Positions 8,635-17,886 of a stretch of DNA of 64,000 bases are shown in pieces. A program made the position numbers and the translations under genes. The notes below the pieces were generated by a model, which saw only the letters and a list, made by a program, of their open reading frames with translations, was not told the DNA's origin and did not search any database. This DNA is from Psychrobacter glacincola (lineage in GTDB: Bacteria; Pseudomonadota; Gammaproteobacteria; Pseudomonadales; Moraxellaceae): positions 310,001 through 374,000 of the forward strand of contig NZ_CAJGZH010000001.1 in assembly GCF_904846075.1 (NCBI RefSeq), written 5' to 3'. Positions within the stretch are counted from its first letter, which is position 1. Each line of letters begins with the position of its first letter.

Positions 8635-10056
8635 ATGAGCGCTGTTTCTATAAATGACAATACACCTAAATATACGCATGAATCTAAATCACAAAGCACT
8701 GCAAGCAAGCAAGTTTGTGTGCTTATTGGTCATAGCATTGAGGCCATTACTAGCGCCGTGGTGCTGGCAAGTCTAGGTCAGCGCGTGCATCTTTATGCAG
8801 ATATTGAGCTATTGACGCAGCAAATACAACAATATGGCTTTGAGCATCATTTGCAAGCACTGTGGCAGATGTATGAGCAGCAGCAGGTTATAATTAGTAC
8901 AGCATTACCGGCTAGCGCTGACACGTTAATACAATATTATGAAACGACAAATTTTAGTGACAGTCGTCACACCAATGAGAGCAATAAGATTAGTAAAATT
9001 GACGACCAAAGCACCGTTGCGCTTTATTGGTTATTTTTAGACAGTATCAAGCCAGTATGGGCAGAAGCCAGCTGGATTACCGCTTTCAACCATAGCCATC
9101 AGCACTCGCTACCCGTGATTATAAGTGGCATTGAGAAACTAGGGGTTGTCTCAGCACTGGCGCAAAATTTGCAGCGCGCGTGGGTCTACTATGTGCCGTT
9201 TGTATTCTTGCAAGATGGTGATGCTTATAGCTCAATGTTAAATCCCTCACTGTGGTTGCTTGGTGAAAAAACAGCCAACAGTAGCCAGCATCTAGTAGTA
9301 TTGAAGCCGTTAATGCAGCATGCGCGTGCCGCTCATCACGCTGATATCGCAACGATAGAGTTTGCCCGTAGCAGTATCATGGCGATGCTGGCGACGCGAG
9401 TGAGTTTTATGAATGAGATGTCACGCTTGGCGGACAGTCAACAGGTAGATATCAAGCAAGTCAGTCGTATCATGGGGCTAGATGCGCGTGTCGGCAGCAG
9501 TTATCTGCAAGCAGGCTGGGGCTTTGGTGGTAACACACTACCCACTGAATTGGCGAAATTACAGCAGTCCAGCCAAACGCACAGTTTAAATATGCCGCTG
9601 TTGCAGTCAGTCATGCACATTAACGAAGATCAAAAAGAGCTGATATTCCGCAAATTTTGGCAATATTTTGATGGCTTTATTGACAATAAAACGGTGATGA
9701 TTTGGGGCGGTAGTTATAAATCAGGCTCAGGACGTACCGCAGGCTCAGCCATACATCCATTACTAGCGTTATTATGGTCTTATAATATTCGTACTTTGGT
9801 GTATAGCGACAAAGCACAAGATGAGATTGCCATGCTTTATCAGCAGCAATCATTACTGCAATTGATTAATAATCCTTATCAGCAGCTAAGTGCCGCACAG
9901 GCGATTTTTATCATTAGTTGGTTGCCACAAGATCAACTAGATATTGCCAAGCTTAATCAACACGCGATGCCAGTATTTGATGCGCAAAATGCACTGACAC
10001 GATTGCAGATCGATAGTCTGGTAGGTGACTATATGGGCATTGGTCGGTCTAAATAG
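8635..10056 (+). CDS. degenerate UDP-glucose 6-dehydrogenase paralogue (probable pseudoenzyme)
   Basis: A 473-residue full-length member of the UDP-glucose/GDP-mannose dehydrogenase superfamily in the position where ugd sits in related loci. The central domain is clear: LATRVSFMNEMSRLAD, then GSSYLQAGWGFGGN. Catalytic residues are not conserved. The usual GGSCFPK motif reads GGNTLPT, with Thr301 in place of cysteine and Thr304 in place of lysine. By alignment to FLATK..NE, the upstream catalytic Lys and Asn read Arg and Met. The N-terminal Rossmann segment VLIGHSIEAITSAV lacks GxGxxG. The reading frame is intact, so the protein is probably maintained but not as a dehydrogenase. A structural or regulatory role is possible; the function is unknown. 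Confidence 0.8.
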   Translation: MSAVSINDNTPKYTHESKSQSTASKQVCVLIGHSIEAITSAVVLASLGQRVHLYADIELLTQQIQQYGFEHHLQALWQMYEQQQVIISTALPASADTLIQYYETTNFSDSRHTNESNKISKIDDQSTVALYWLFLDSIKPVWAEASWITAFNHSHQHSLPVIISGIEKLGVVSALAQNLQRAWVYYVPFVFLQDGDAYSSMLNPSLWLLGEKTANSSQHLVVLKPLMQHARAAHHADIATIEFARSSIMAMLATRVSFMNEMSRLADSQQVDIKQVSRIMGLDARVGSSYLQAGWGFGGNTLPTELAKLQQSSQTHSLNMPLLQSVMHINEDQKELIFRKFWQYFDGFIDNKTVMIWGGSYKSGSGRTAGSAIHPLLALLWSYNIRTLVYSDKAQDEIAMLYQQQSLLQLINNPYQQLSAAQAIFIISWLPQDQLDIAKLNQHAMPVFDAQNALTRLQIDSLVGDYMGIGRSK

Positions 10057-10080
10057 CGTTATTCAAGTTTTTCTGTTGCT

Positions 10081-10118
10081 AAAAAAGCTCGTTGATAATT
10101 ATCAGCGAGCTTTTTTTT
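10081..10118. terminator. bidirectional rho-independent terminator
   Basis: The stem GCTCGTTGATAA/TTATCAGCGAGC (one G-T pair) is flanked by A6 on the left and T8 on the right, between the convergent ugd-like gene and manB. It should work in both directions. Confidence 0.85.
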
Positions 10119-10157
10119 GATTTTTAATCGAAATCACCCATATTAAATCGTATTCGT

Positions 10158-11657
10158 TTACGCTGGTATAGCACCTTGCGCTGCTAGCCACTGTTGAATC
10201 TCTCGAATTTTAATAGCTAATAATTCTTCATTGCCACGACTTTCAATGTTTAATCTGATAAGTGGTTCGGTATTGGAGGCTCGCAGATTAAAGCGCCATT
10301 CGCCAAAGTTAAGACTTAAGCCATCAAGAGTTGATTTGGTCGGATTTTCGCTGCTAAATTTTTCCTCAATAGCGCTAATAATCGTCGGCGCATCATGAGT
10401 GGTGAGACGAAAATTAAGCTCGCCTGAACTTGGATAGGCTGCAATATAACCGCTGACCAATTCTGATAAAGTCTTACCAGTGACAGACAACAGCTCAATG
10501 GTTAATAACCAAGGGATCATGCCGCTATCGCAATAGAAGAAGTCACGGAAATAGTGGTGGGCAGACATCTCGCCGCCATAAACAGCGCCAGAGTCACGCA
10601 TGACTTGCTTAATAAATGAATGTCCAGATTTACTGATGACAGCCTTACCGTTATGTTCTTTAATCACGGCTTCAGTATTGTAAATGACACGTGGATCGTA
10701 GACGATTGACTCATTCTGCCCTTGGTGTTGATGCTTATTCAAAAATGCTTGGGCGAGCATGCCAACGATGTAACTGCCATCAATAAATTCACCATGTTCA
10801 TCGAATAAAAAGCAGCGGTCAAAATCACCATCAAAGGCAATACCAAGGTCTGCTTTGTTTTCCAAAACAGCTTGCTGAGTCGCCACTCGATTGGCTTCAA
10901 TCATAGGGTTGGGGATGCCATTGGGGAAGCTACCATCTGGTGTATGATGCAGTTTAATCACTTCAATTGGCGAACCAGCTTGTGCAAGCTTTTCAATCAA
11001 TAAGTCAACTACGGGTCCCGCACTGCCATTGCCTGAGTTAATCACTAATTTAAGCGATTTGAGCTTATCGGTATCAATAAAAGTCATGACATGATTGATA
11101 TAAGCGCTTTTATCACTTAATAATTGCAACGTTCCTGATCGGTTTTTAGTGATGAATTGCCCAGACTCTGCCAATGCTTGAATCTCTGCCAAACCATCAT
11201 CGCCACTGATCGGCTTTGAATGTTCCTTAACCAATTTTAAGCCATTATAGTTAATAGGATTATGGCTGGCTGTGACCTCAATACCACCCAATGCCTGATA
11301 ATAACTGGTGGCAAAATAGACCTCTTCTGTACCGCTCATGCCCAAGTCAATCACATTGACACCAGCATCTACAATACCAGCGATGGTCGCTTGTTTTAAT
11401 TGCTCGCTTGAATGGCGAATGTCACTACCAATAACGATGGCAGGTTTTAGATTTACCATATCATTGTCATGAACCTCAACCGCCGTACCATAACGCTGAA
11501 ATAAAATCTGTGCAAAAGCACGACCAATACGGTAAGCAATGGCTTCGTTTAGATTTACCCCAAGCTCGCCGCGAATATCATAAGCTTTAAATGAATCAAT
11601 AAGAATGGGATTAAATGCAGTTTCTGGCTGATAACGAATGGTCGCAGACGTAGACAT
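10158..11657 (-). CDS. manB: phosphomannomutase/phosphoglucomutase
   Basis: Interconverts hexose-6-phosphate and hexose-1-phosphate, feeding GalU and GDP-mannose synthesis. I start the protein at the ATG at 11657 (499 residues) because it has an AAGGAA ribosome-binding site at 11668-11673 and the protein then begins like the family; the frame remains open upstream to 11735 without such support. Marks are SFKAYDIRGELG near the N-terminus, the phosphoserine loop TASHNPINYNG, the metal-binding DGDFDRC, GGEMSAHHYF, and RASNTEPLIRLN in the last domain. It converges on the ugd-like gene and probably marks the end of the polysaccharide locus. It could equally be named pgm or algC-like. Confidence 0.93.
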   Translation of the reverse strand: MSTSATIRYQPETAFNPILIDSFKAYDIRGELGVNLNEAIAYRIGRAFAQILFQRYGTAVEVHDNDMVNLKPAIVIGSDIRHSSEQLKQATIAGIVDAGVNVIDLGMSGTEEVYFATSYYQALGGIEVTASHNPINYNGLKLVKEHSKPISGDDGLAEIQALAESGQFITKNRSGTLQLLSDKSAYINHVMTFIDTDKLKSLKLVINSGNGSAGPVVDLLIEKLAQAGSPIEVIKLHHTPDGSFPNGIPNPMIEANRVATQQAVLENKADLGIAFDGDFDRCFLFDEHGEFIDGSYIVGMLAQAFLNKHQHQGQNESIVYDPRVIYNTEAVIKEHNGKAVISKSGHSFIKQVMRDSGAVYGGEMSAHHYFRDFFYCDSGMIPWLLTIELLSVTGKTLSELVSGYIAAYPSSGELNFRLTTHDAPTIISAIEEKFSSENPTKSTLDGLSLNFGEWRFNLRASNTEPLIRLNIESRGNEELLAIKIREIQQWLAAQGAIPA

Positions 11658-11667
11658 AATGATAAAA

Positions 11668-11673
11668 TTCCTT
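11668..11673 (-). promoter_or_regulatory. ribosome-binding site deciding the manB start
   Basis: AAGGAA on the minus strand lies ten bases before the ATG at 11657; the longer open frame has no comparable site. Confidence 0.7.
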
Positions 11674-11788
11674 GCGCGTGTGCAGTGGTAAAATAATAAA
11701 ATAGATAGCACAATTATAAGCCAATCAAGGTTCAATGATACACTAACTGCTAAATTGAACGATAAGCAAAAATATAAGAGCCTCCCTT

Positions 11789-12670
11789 ATGAATACTCTC
11801 GACAATAAAATAGTAGCGCCTACGCCAGCACAAGGAACGCCAACTGCTAGTGGTGAATTAGACGATTTATTGGCTTTGATGGCACGGCTACGTGTTGACT
11901 GTCCGTGGGATAAAAAGCAAACCAATCACAGCCTTATTCCTTATGCCATCGAAGAAGCTTATGAGCTAGGCGAAGCGGTACAAAGTAATGACGATGAGGA
12001 TATCAAAGGCGAGCTAGGCGATGTACTGCTGCAAGTGGTGTTTCATTGTCAGATGTATGCGGAGCAAGGTCGCTTTAATATGAGCGATGTTATAGCTACT
12101 TTACAAGAAAAGCTCATTCGTCGTCACCCGCATGTATTTGAGGCTGAAACCCTTGAAGATGACACGGCGGTAAAAGCTCGTTGGGATGAGATTAAAACGG
12201 AAGAGCAGCAAGCGCGCGAGGCACGAGGCAAACCAAAACGTCGTTTAGACAATACCAAAGTGGGCAGTGCGCTTATGCAAGCGCAAGATGTACAAAAACA
12301 GGCGTCAAAGTTAGGGTTTGACTGGGAAGGCGTTGGCGGTGCTTTTGATAAGCTAGATGAAGAGATTGCCGAGTTAAAGGCTGAATTGATAGATAAATCA
12401 AAAGATGCTGCTGAATATGACATAAGCAAAGCCAATATTAGCGATATTGAAAAAGAGCTGGGTGATTGTATGTTTGCGCTGGTGAATGTGGCGCGTAAAC
12501 TCAATCTTGATGCAGAAGCAGCCACTTTAACGTGTGTGCATAAATTCAAATCACGTTTTGGTTATATTGAAGAACAGTTAGCTGCGGCTGGCAAGCGTTT
12601 AGAGGATAGTGATATTAACGAGATGGATGCGTTATGGGAAGCGGCGAAACAACATGAACGATCGTCATGA
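11789..12670 (+). CDS. mazG: nucleoside triphosphate pyrophosphohydrolase
   Basis: Hydrolyses (d)NTPs to NMP and pyrophosphate, a house-cleaning enzyme also linked to lowering ppGpp. The 293 residues hold two MazG domains. The first has LRVDCPWDKKQTNHSL, EEAYELGEAV and KGELGDVLLQV, with the EExxE and ExxD metal ligands. The second has KLGFDWEGV, DEEIAELKAEL and EKELGDCMFALVN. The short stretch after about residue 200 is slightly enlarged with acidic residues. It overlaps the next gene by four bases (ATGA), so translation is probably coupled. Confidence 0.95.
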   Translation: MNTLDNKIVAPTPAQGTPTASGELDDLLALMARLRVDCPWDKKQTNHSLIPYAIEEAYELGEAVQSNDDEDIKGELGDVLLQVVFHCQMYAEQGRFNMSDVIATLQEKLIRRHPHVFEAETLEDDTAVKARWDEIKTEEQQAREARGKPKRRLDNTKVGSALMQAQDVQKQASKLGFDWEGVGGAFDKLDEEIAELKAELIDKSKDAAEYDISKANISDIEKELGDCMFALVNVARKLNLDAEAATLTCVHKFKSRFGYIEEQLAAAGKRLEDSDINEMDALWEAAKQHERSS

Positions 12671-13041
12671 ACGCTTATCATACGGCCTCGTTTGTTAGCT
12701 TGGTCAATATGGCTGTTTTCAGTCTAATATTGGCGGTTTTTATGTTGAACAGTGTTCAAGCTGCGCCTTGTTTTGATAATCCTCAAAGGGCTTATGAATA
12801 TCTATTGGCGCAAGAAAGTGCCAAAATACAAGTACGTGACCAAGCCACTGTAAATATCAATCGTGCTAGTGAAGGCGAGCTAGTTTCGCTAGATGGTATC
12901 GGCAGCAGCAAAGCCCAAGCGATTATTTTATATCGTGAGATGTTTGGTGATTTTAAGACAGTGGATGAGTTAGCAAAGGTCAAAGGTATTGGTGCAAAAA
13001 CGGTTGAGAAAAATCGAGGACGTTTACGCGTACAAGATTAA
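12667..13041 (+). CDS. ComEA-like helix-hairpin-helix protein, exported
   Basis: A 124-residue protein with an N-terminal hydrophobic signal segment (about 9-31, ending VQAAP) and a C-terminal ComEA-type double helix-hairpin-helix: VNINRASEGELVSLDGIGSSKAQAI, then ELAKVKGIGAKTVEKNR. Such proteins bind double-stranded DNA in the periplasm; in Acinetobacter and Vibrio relatives they help pull in DNA during natural transformation. The ATG overlaps the mazG stop. The competence role is family-based inference. Confidence 0.85.
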   Translation: MNAYHTASFVSLVNMAVFSLILAVFMLNSVQAAPCFDNPQRAYEYLLAQESAKIQVRDQATVNINRASEGELVSLDGIGSSKAQAIILYREMFGDFKTVDELAKVKGIGAKTVEKNRGRLRVQD

Positions 13042-13207
13042 GGGCAGTATTTTGCTTTAATTAACCCCAATATTGACAAAATAGCACGTAAGTATCAGTC
13101 ATAACACACCTACTAGGCGCAAAATTTGTTAAACTAGCAGGTACATCCGCCTGATAAACGCTGTGTTCATCAGGGGTGGTTAAAGAATACCGGCGAGGAG
13201 TAGATGC

Positions 13208-15484
13208 ATGGCCGAGCGTGCCGCCAAGCAGTTAGAACTGAATAAATCTGAATTACCCAATTCCATTACTGAAGTGATTGCCACCTTAAACCGAGCTGGG
13301 TTTGATGCCTATATCGTCGGTGGCGGCGTGCGTGATACCTTATTGGGTTTACGTCCAAAAGACTTTGACGCTGTCACTGATGCCAAGCCGCATGAGATCA
13401 AAGACGTCTTTGGCAAGCGCTGCCGCATTATCGGTCGTCGCTTTCAGTTGGCGCACGTGTATTCAGGCCGTGAGTTGATTGAGGTTGCTACCTTCCGTGG
13501 TCCACCAATCAATGATGCTAATACCAATCAAGACGGTATGATCCTGCGTGATAATGTTTGGGGTGATATCAAACAAGACTTCTCTCGTCGCGATTTTTCT
13601 ATTAATGCGCTTTATTATCAACCGCTTAAAGGTGTGGTTCATGATTTTTGCGGTGCGCTTGACGATATTGATAATAAGATCATTCGTCTGCTCGGCCATG
13701 CGCCAGTGCGTATCGAAGAAGATCCAGTACGTTTGTTGCGTGCTTTACGTTTCAAAGCCAAACTCGGTTTTGAATTTGATGACGAGTTAGCCGATCAGTT
13801 TCATGATGGCAACTGGGCATTGCTTGAGCAAATATCCCCGCATCGTCTCTATGATGAGACGCAAAAGATGTTTACCGGTGGTTATCTGGTGCCATTATTG
13901 CCGCTATTGTTTGAGTCGGGGGCGATTGATAGCTTAATCATCTACCCACCATCTGAGCCAAGTGCACTGGTCAATCAAGTCGCTATTAATACCGACAAAC
14001 GTATTGCTGCGGGCAAAAGTATCAATCCGGCGTTCTTTTATGCTGCGCTATTATGGGAAAACTATCTGCATCAGTTGGCAAAAGCCAAGAAGCGCAATAT
14101 GCCATTTGCTGAAGCGCAAATGCACGCCGCTGGTAAAGTGATTGATCGTCAACGTATCAAGACCGCGATTCCTAAATTTGCAGAGCAGTTTATCCGTGAT
14201 ATCTGGATATTGCAGCCAAGACTTGCAGCCCCGCGTAGCAAACAAATCGTTCAACTCTCTGAGCATCCACGCTTTCGCGCAGGTTTTGACTTTTTGTTAT
14301 TGCGTGAGCAATGCGGTGATGCTGAGCATCCGTTATCAGAGTCGACCAATGGTATGGGCGATTGGTGGCAGACCTATCAGACATTGTCTGAACGAGAGCA
14401 GCAGCAAGCCATTGATGATTTTGATGAAAATATTCGTCGCGGTGCCTATAAAAAAGGGCAACAAGCGCAGCGTGGTCGTGGGCGTAATCATCAAAATTCA
14501 GAGTCAAATAGCATCGATCACTCAATATTTCATCAAAAAAATATCAAGCACAGCAAAGCCAATGATACTGCTGAGCAGGGTAGGAATGATCAGAATATGG
14601 TAAATGACCCGTCAAATATTCCAGCACGCCGTCGCCGCGCTGTCAGTCAATCAGCCTCTGTTAAACAATCTGGTGGCAATACAAATAAAGGTCAGAAATC
14701 ACAGCAAGCAAATCAAGACAGCCATGAGCTTGCTCAGTTACGACAGCTATCCCTTGCCAATAGCAGCAACCAAGCGGCAAATAAACGCCATCATTCCAAG
14801 CCTGCACCACTCTTTGTCATCGAGCATGAAAAAGTCGTGCCGCCATTACAGAAGCAGCTATCAAATGGCGATAAGCCTGATAGTCGTCAAGGGACAGCGC
14901 AGAAAAAAGCTGCCCATAAGAATGTATCGGCTGAGAAGGCACTAAAAAATCAGGATGCCAGTTCTGATGCTAACTCTTATAGTAAGGCTGACAGTAAGCC
15001 TGATCGCTCAAATCAAGCTCAGCAGCCAAAAGCAACACAGTCAGAGGTTATGCCTTCATCTGTGGTTCGTTCGGTAGCAAGATCGCCTGCGCTCGTCAGT
15101 ATGAATAACGAGCCGATACCGCATAAGCGTCGCCGTCGTCAGCCGAGTGTAGAGAGTATAAATCTTGCTAGTAACACAGAGATGCAAGTAACGACTAACA
15201 ACGATGTTAAAGCTGCAGCAAAGTATGCAAAAAAAGCACCTAAGCCAGCAGCCCAGCCTACTGATAAAACAGATGTTCCGACTAAAAAAACGGTTGAGCG
15301 CAAAAAAGTAGCGAAGGTTACGACACCTGCAAGTGCTAAAAAACCAGCCAAAACGACAGAAGCAAAGTCTGCTAAAACCAGCCAAGCTGTTAACGGCAAT
15401 GTTGGTATGAGTAGTGTGAATGACAATAAAGGCCCTATCCCATCGAAACGTCGCCGTCGCCAGCCTAGTACTGACAATGTCTAA
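13208..15484 (+). CDS. pcnB: poly(A) polymerase I with long basic C-terminal tail
   Basis: Adds 3' poly(A) to RNA, promoting decay. The nucleotidyltransferase head is clear: AYIVGGGVRDTLLG, then RPKDFDAVTDA with the catalytic acidic residues, RRRFQLAHV-like strand, FSRRDFSINALYY, and EDPVRLLRALRFKAKLGF. The core is about 420 residues. The protein then continues for some 330 residues of low-complexity Gln/Asn/Lys/Ser-rich sequence containing three Arg-rich boxes (ARRRRAV, PHKRRRRQPS, PSKRRRRQPS). Total length is 758 against about 450-500 usually. The start has GAGGAG at 13195-13200. It overlaps folK by eight bases. A CCA-adding enzyme is less likely given the box set and neighbours. Confidence 0.93.
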   Translation: MAERAAKQLELNKSELPNSITEVIATLNRAGFDAYIVGGGVRDTLLGLRPKDFDAVTDAKPHEIKDVFGKRCRIIGRRFQLAHVYSGRELIEVATFRGPPINDANTNQDGMILRDNVWGDIKQDFSRRDFSINALYYQPLKGVVHDFCGALDDIDNKIIRLLGHAPVRIEEDPVRLLRALRFKAKLGFEFDDELADQFHDGNWALLEQISPHRLYDETQKMFTGGYLVPLLPLLFESGAIDSLIIYPPSEPSALVNQVAINTDKRIAAGKSINPAFFYAALLWENYLHQLAKAKKRNMPFAEAQMHAAGKVIDRQRIKTAIPKFAEQFIRDIWILQPRLAAPRSKQIVQLSEHPRFRAGFDFLLLREQCGDAEHPLSESTNGMGDWWQTYQTLSEREQQQAIDDFDENIRRGAYKKGQQAQRGRGRNHQNSESNSIDHSIFHQKNIKHSKANDTAEQGRNDQNMVNDPSNIPARRRRAVSQSASVKQSGGNTNKGQKSQQANQDSHELAQLRQLSLANSSNQAANKRHHSKPAPLFVIEHEKVVPPLQKQLSNGDKPDSRQGTAQKKAAHKNVSAEKALKNQDASSDANSYSKADSKPDRSNQAQQPKATQSEVMPSSVVRSVARSPALVSMNNEPIPHKRRRRQPSVESINLASNTEMQVTTNNDVKAAAKYAKKAPKPAAQPTDKTDVPTKKTVERKKVAKVTTPASAKKPAKTTEAKSAKTSQAVNGNVGMSSVNDNKGPIPSKRRRRQPSTDNV

Positions 15485-16010
15485 TATTACTAATGATGCG
15501 GGCAACGCGAATTGGGTAACCTGCTACGTAGGTTTGGGTAGCAATTTGTCTAACGACTTGGGTGCACCGGTAGAACATTTGCAGCAGGCAATCGCAGCGA
15601 TGCAAGAGCATAAGCAAATACGTGCGGTTCGAGTTTCTTCGTTTTACGCTTCAGCGCCTATGGGGCCGCAAGATCAGCCTGATTTTGTTAATGCCGTCGC
15701 TGGGTTTGAGACGATATTGCTGCCTTTTGAGTTGCTTGCTTACTGTCAACAGTTAGAAAAAGAGGCTAAGCGTGCACGAATACGGCGTTGGGGTGAGCGT
15801 AGTTTGGATGTCGATATTTTGTTATACGGTGAGGCGCAAATCACTGAGCCACAATTAACCGTACCGCACGCTGGATTAACTGAGCGTAATTTTGTTTTGA
15901 TACCGCTACGAGAGTTAGCACCAGAAGTAACGATTGCTGATAAGCCAATAGATGATTATCCACAAAGTACGGATTGGAAAGATTTAAAATTATTATTAAG
16001 TCACTGCTAA
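15477..16010 (+). CDS. folK: 2-amino-4-hydroxy-6-hydroxymethyldihydropteridine diphosphokinase
   Basis: Transfers pyrophosphate from ATP to the pterin in folate synthesis. The 177-residue protein has CYVGLGSNLSND at the start, SSFYASAPMGPQDQPDFVNAVAG, RARIRRWGERSLDVDILLYG with the metal-binding DxD, and PHAGLTERNFVLIPLRELAP. I use the ATG at 15477, eight bases inside the end of pcnB; the frame is open further upstream but that would add 19 non-family residues. The gene order pcnB-folK-panB-panC is a common gammaproteobacterial arrangement. Confidence 0.95.
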   Translation: MSNITNDAGNANWVTCYVGLGSNLSNDLGAPVEHLQQAIAAMQEHKQIRAVRVSSFYASAPMGPQDQPDFVNAVAGFETILLPFELLAYCQQLEKEAKRARIRRWGERSLDVDILLYGEAQITEPQLTVPHAGLTERNFVLIPLRELAPEVTIADKPIDDYPQSTDWKDLKLLLSHC

Positions 16011-16093
16011 ATTTTTAATCACCAGCAGAACAGTAATTCGAGACAATTAAAAGTATTGCAGACAAGAGTATTTTCAGATTAATCGAGGGTCAT

Positions 16094-16894
16094 ATGACGA
16101 CGTTATCTACGCTAAATAAATTTAAAAAAGACGGCACCAAATTTACTTGTTTGACGTGCTATGACTCGATGTTTGCACGCATGATGGAAAAAGCAGAGAT
16201 TGATACTATTTTGATCGGTGACAGTTTGGGCATGGTGGTGCAGGGTCATGATTCAACGTTACCTGTGACTGTCAATGATATGGCTTATCATACAGCCAAT
16301 ATTGCCCGTAGCAATAGACACGCGCTGATTTTGGCTGACCTACCATTTATGAGTTATGTCACCCTACCAGAAGCAGTTGCCAATAGTCGCCAGCTGATGC
16401 AGGCGGGTGCGCATGTGATTAAGATTGAAGGTGGTAGTGAGCTTTGCGATTTAATCACGACTTTGGCGCAAGCAGGGACGCCTACTTGTGTGCATTTAGG
16501 ATTAACACCGCAATCAGTCAATGTGTTTGGTGGTTATAAAATCCAAGGTCGTGGTGACGAAGCGGCTGATAAATTGCTTACTGATGCGAAAGCAGTCGTT
16601 GCGGCAGGTGCTGCGCTGCTAGTGTTAGAGTGCGTACCTGCTGAGCTTGCAAAAGCAGTGACGGAAGCCGTTGCAGTGCCAGTTATTGGGATTGGTGCTG
16701 GTGCAGATACGGATGGTCAAGTGTTGGTCATGCATGACATGCTAGGTATGACGCACGGCCGTGTCCCGCGCTTTATTCATGACTTTTTGACCGATGAACG
16801 TAATAGCGCGCGCAGTATCGAAGGCGCATTTGCCCTTTACCAACAGTCAGTACGTGAAGGCAGCTTCCCAACCGAGCAGCACCAGTTTAGCTAA
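16094..16894 (+). CDS. panB: 3-methyl-2-oxobutanoate hydroxymethyltransferase
   Basis: First committed step of pantothenate synthesis: adds a hydroxymethyl group from methylenetetrahydrofolate to ketoisovalerate. The 266 residues include FTCLTCYDSMFARM, GDSLGMVVQGHDSTLPV with the metal-binding Asp, IKIEGG, HLGLTPQSVNVFGGYKIQGR, and IGIGAGADTDGQVLVMHDMLG. The start follows GAGGG. It is adjacent to panC (41-base gap) and to folK, which shares folate metabolism. Confidence 0.97.
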   Translation: MTTLSTLNKFKKDGTKFTCLTCYDSMFARMMEKAEIDTILIGDSLGMVVQGHDSTLPVTVNDMAYHTANIARSNRHALILADLPFMSYVTLPEAVANSRQLMQAGAHVIKIEGGSELCDLITTLAQAGTPTCVHLGLTPQSVNVFGGYKIQGRGDEAADKLLTDAKAVVAAGAALLVLECVPAELAKAVTEAVAVPVIGIGAGADTDGQVLVMHDMLGMTHGRVPRFIHDFLTDERNSARSIEGAFALYQQSVREGSFPTEQHQFS

Positions 16895-16935
16895 CATTTT
16901 AGTTTTTACGATTATCAGTAGAAGAATAGTTAACC

Positions 16936-17844
16936 ATGCCAATCATTCATCATCATATCTCCGCATTGCGTACGGCTTTACAGTCTTATCGTGGACAAAA
17001 AACTGACAATCAAGATGGCCCACAGCGCATCGCTTTAGTGCCAACGATGGGCAATCTGCATGCCGGTCATCTTGAATTAGTAAAAATAGCCAAGCAACAT
17101 GCTGATATCGTGGTGGTTAGTATTTTTGTTAACCCTACTCAATTTGGCGCGGGAGAGGATTTTGATAGTTATCCTCGCACGCTTGATGAGGATGTCGCTA
17201 AGTTAGCAACGGTCGATACTGATTATGTGTTTGCGCCCAGTATTGAAGAGATGTACCCTGTCTTACCGCCGCCGACTTTCGTTCTTGCAGGTGCTATTAC
17301 CACTCAATTATGTGGTCAATCACGCCCTGGGCATTTTGACGGTGTTGGTATTGTCGTCTCTAAACTGTTCAATATCGTACAACCGGATATGGCTGTTTTT
17401 GGACAAAAAGATTATCAACAATTAGCGATTATTAAGCAATTGGTACGTGATTTAAGTTATCCCATTGAAATTATAGGGGCACCTATTGTCCGCGCTGTAG
17501 ATGGTTTGGCACTCTCATCGCGTAACGAATATTTAAGTGCTACTGAACGTGAGGTAGCACCTGTTATTCGTCAAGCGCTACAATATTTAGCAAAGCAGTT
17601 AGAGAGAGGCGAACAGAGCCAACAAGCTGTTCAGTCGTTGTTAGCAGAAACGCATCAGCGTATTACGGATGCTGGCTTCATTATTGATTATTTAGACATT
17701 AAAACTGATACGCTAGAGTCACTCACTAATGATACTGTAACTTTTAATGCAGAAAACAAGAATTTGATGATTCTAGTCGCTGCTTGGCTAGGACGTGCAC
17801 GTTTGTTAGACAATCAATTGGTGACGGTGGATCAATCGTTGTGA
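16936..17844 (+). CDS. panC: pantoate--beta-alanine ligase
   Basis: Joins pantoate and beta-alanine with ATP to give pantothenate. The 302-residue protein shows VPTMGNLHAGHLELV (HIGH-like adenylate motif), VVSIFVNPTQFGAGEDFDSYPRT, HFDGVGIVVSKLFNIVQPD, FGQKDYQQLAII and LALSSRNEYLS, all in family order. The insertion of a short basic segment near residue 20 is unremarkable. Probably co-transcribed with panB. Confidence 0.97.
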   Translation: MPIIHHHISALRTALQSYRGQKTDNQDGPQRIALVPTMGNLHAGHLELVKIAKQHADIVVVSIFVNPTQFGAGEDFDSYPRTLDEDVAKLATVDTDYVFAPSIEEMYPVLPPPTFVLAGAITTQLCGQSRPGHFDGVGIVVSKLFNIVQPDMAVFGQKDYQQLAIIKQLVRDLSYPIEIIGAPIVRAVDGLALSSRNEYLSATEREVAPVIRQALQYLAKQLERGEQSQQAVQSLLAETHQRITDAGFIIDYLDIKTDTLESLTNDTVTFNAENKNLMILVAAWLGRARLLDNQLVTVDQSL

Positions 17845-17886
17845 CATAGTAATTTGCAGGATGCAATGGACTAGAATGGGTGAATC

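Noticed and set aside
12124..12549. 141-codon minus-strand frame inside mazG
   Set aside because: Shadow; Ser-rich translation of the opposite strand of acidic helices.
15056..15505. 149-codon open frame on the minus strand over the pcnB tail
   Set aside because: It is a shadow of the Lys/Arg/Ser-rich pcnB tail; codon pattern, lack of ribosome-binding site and lack of motifs argue against a gene.
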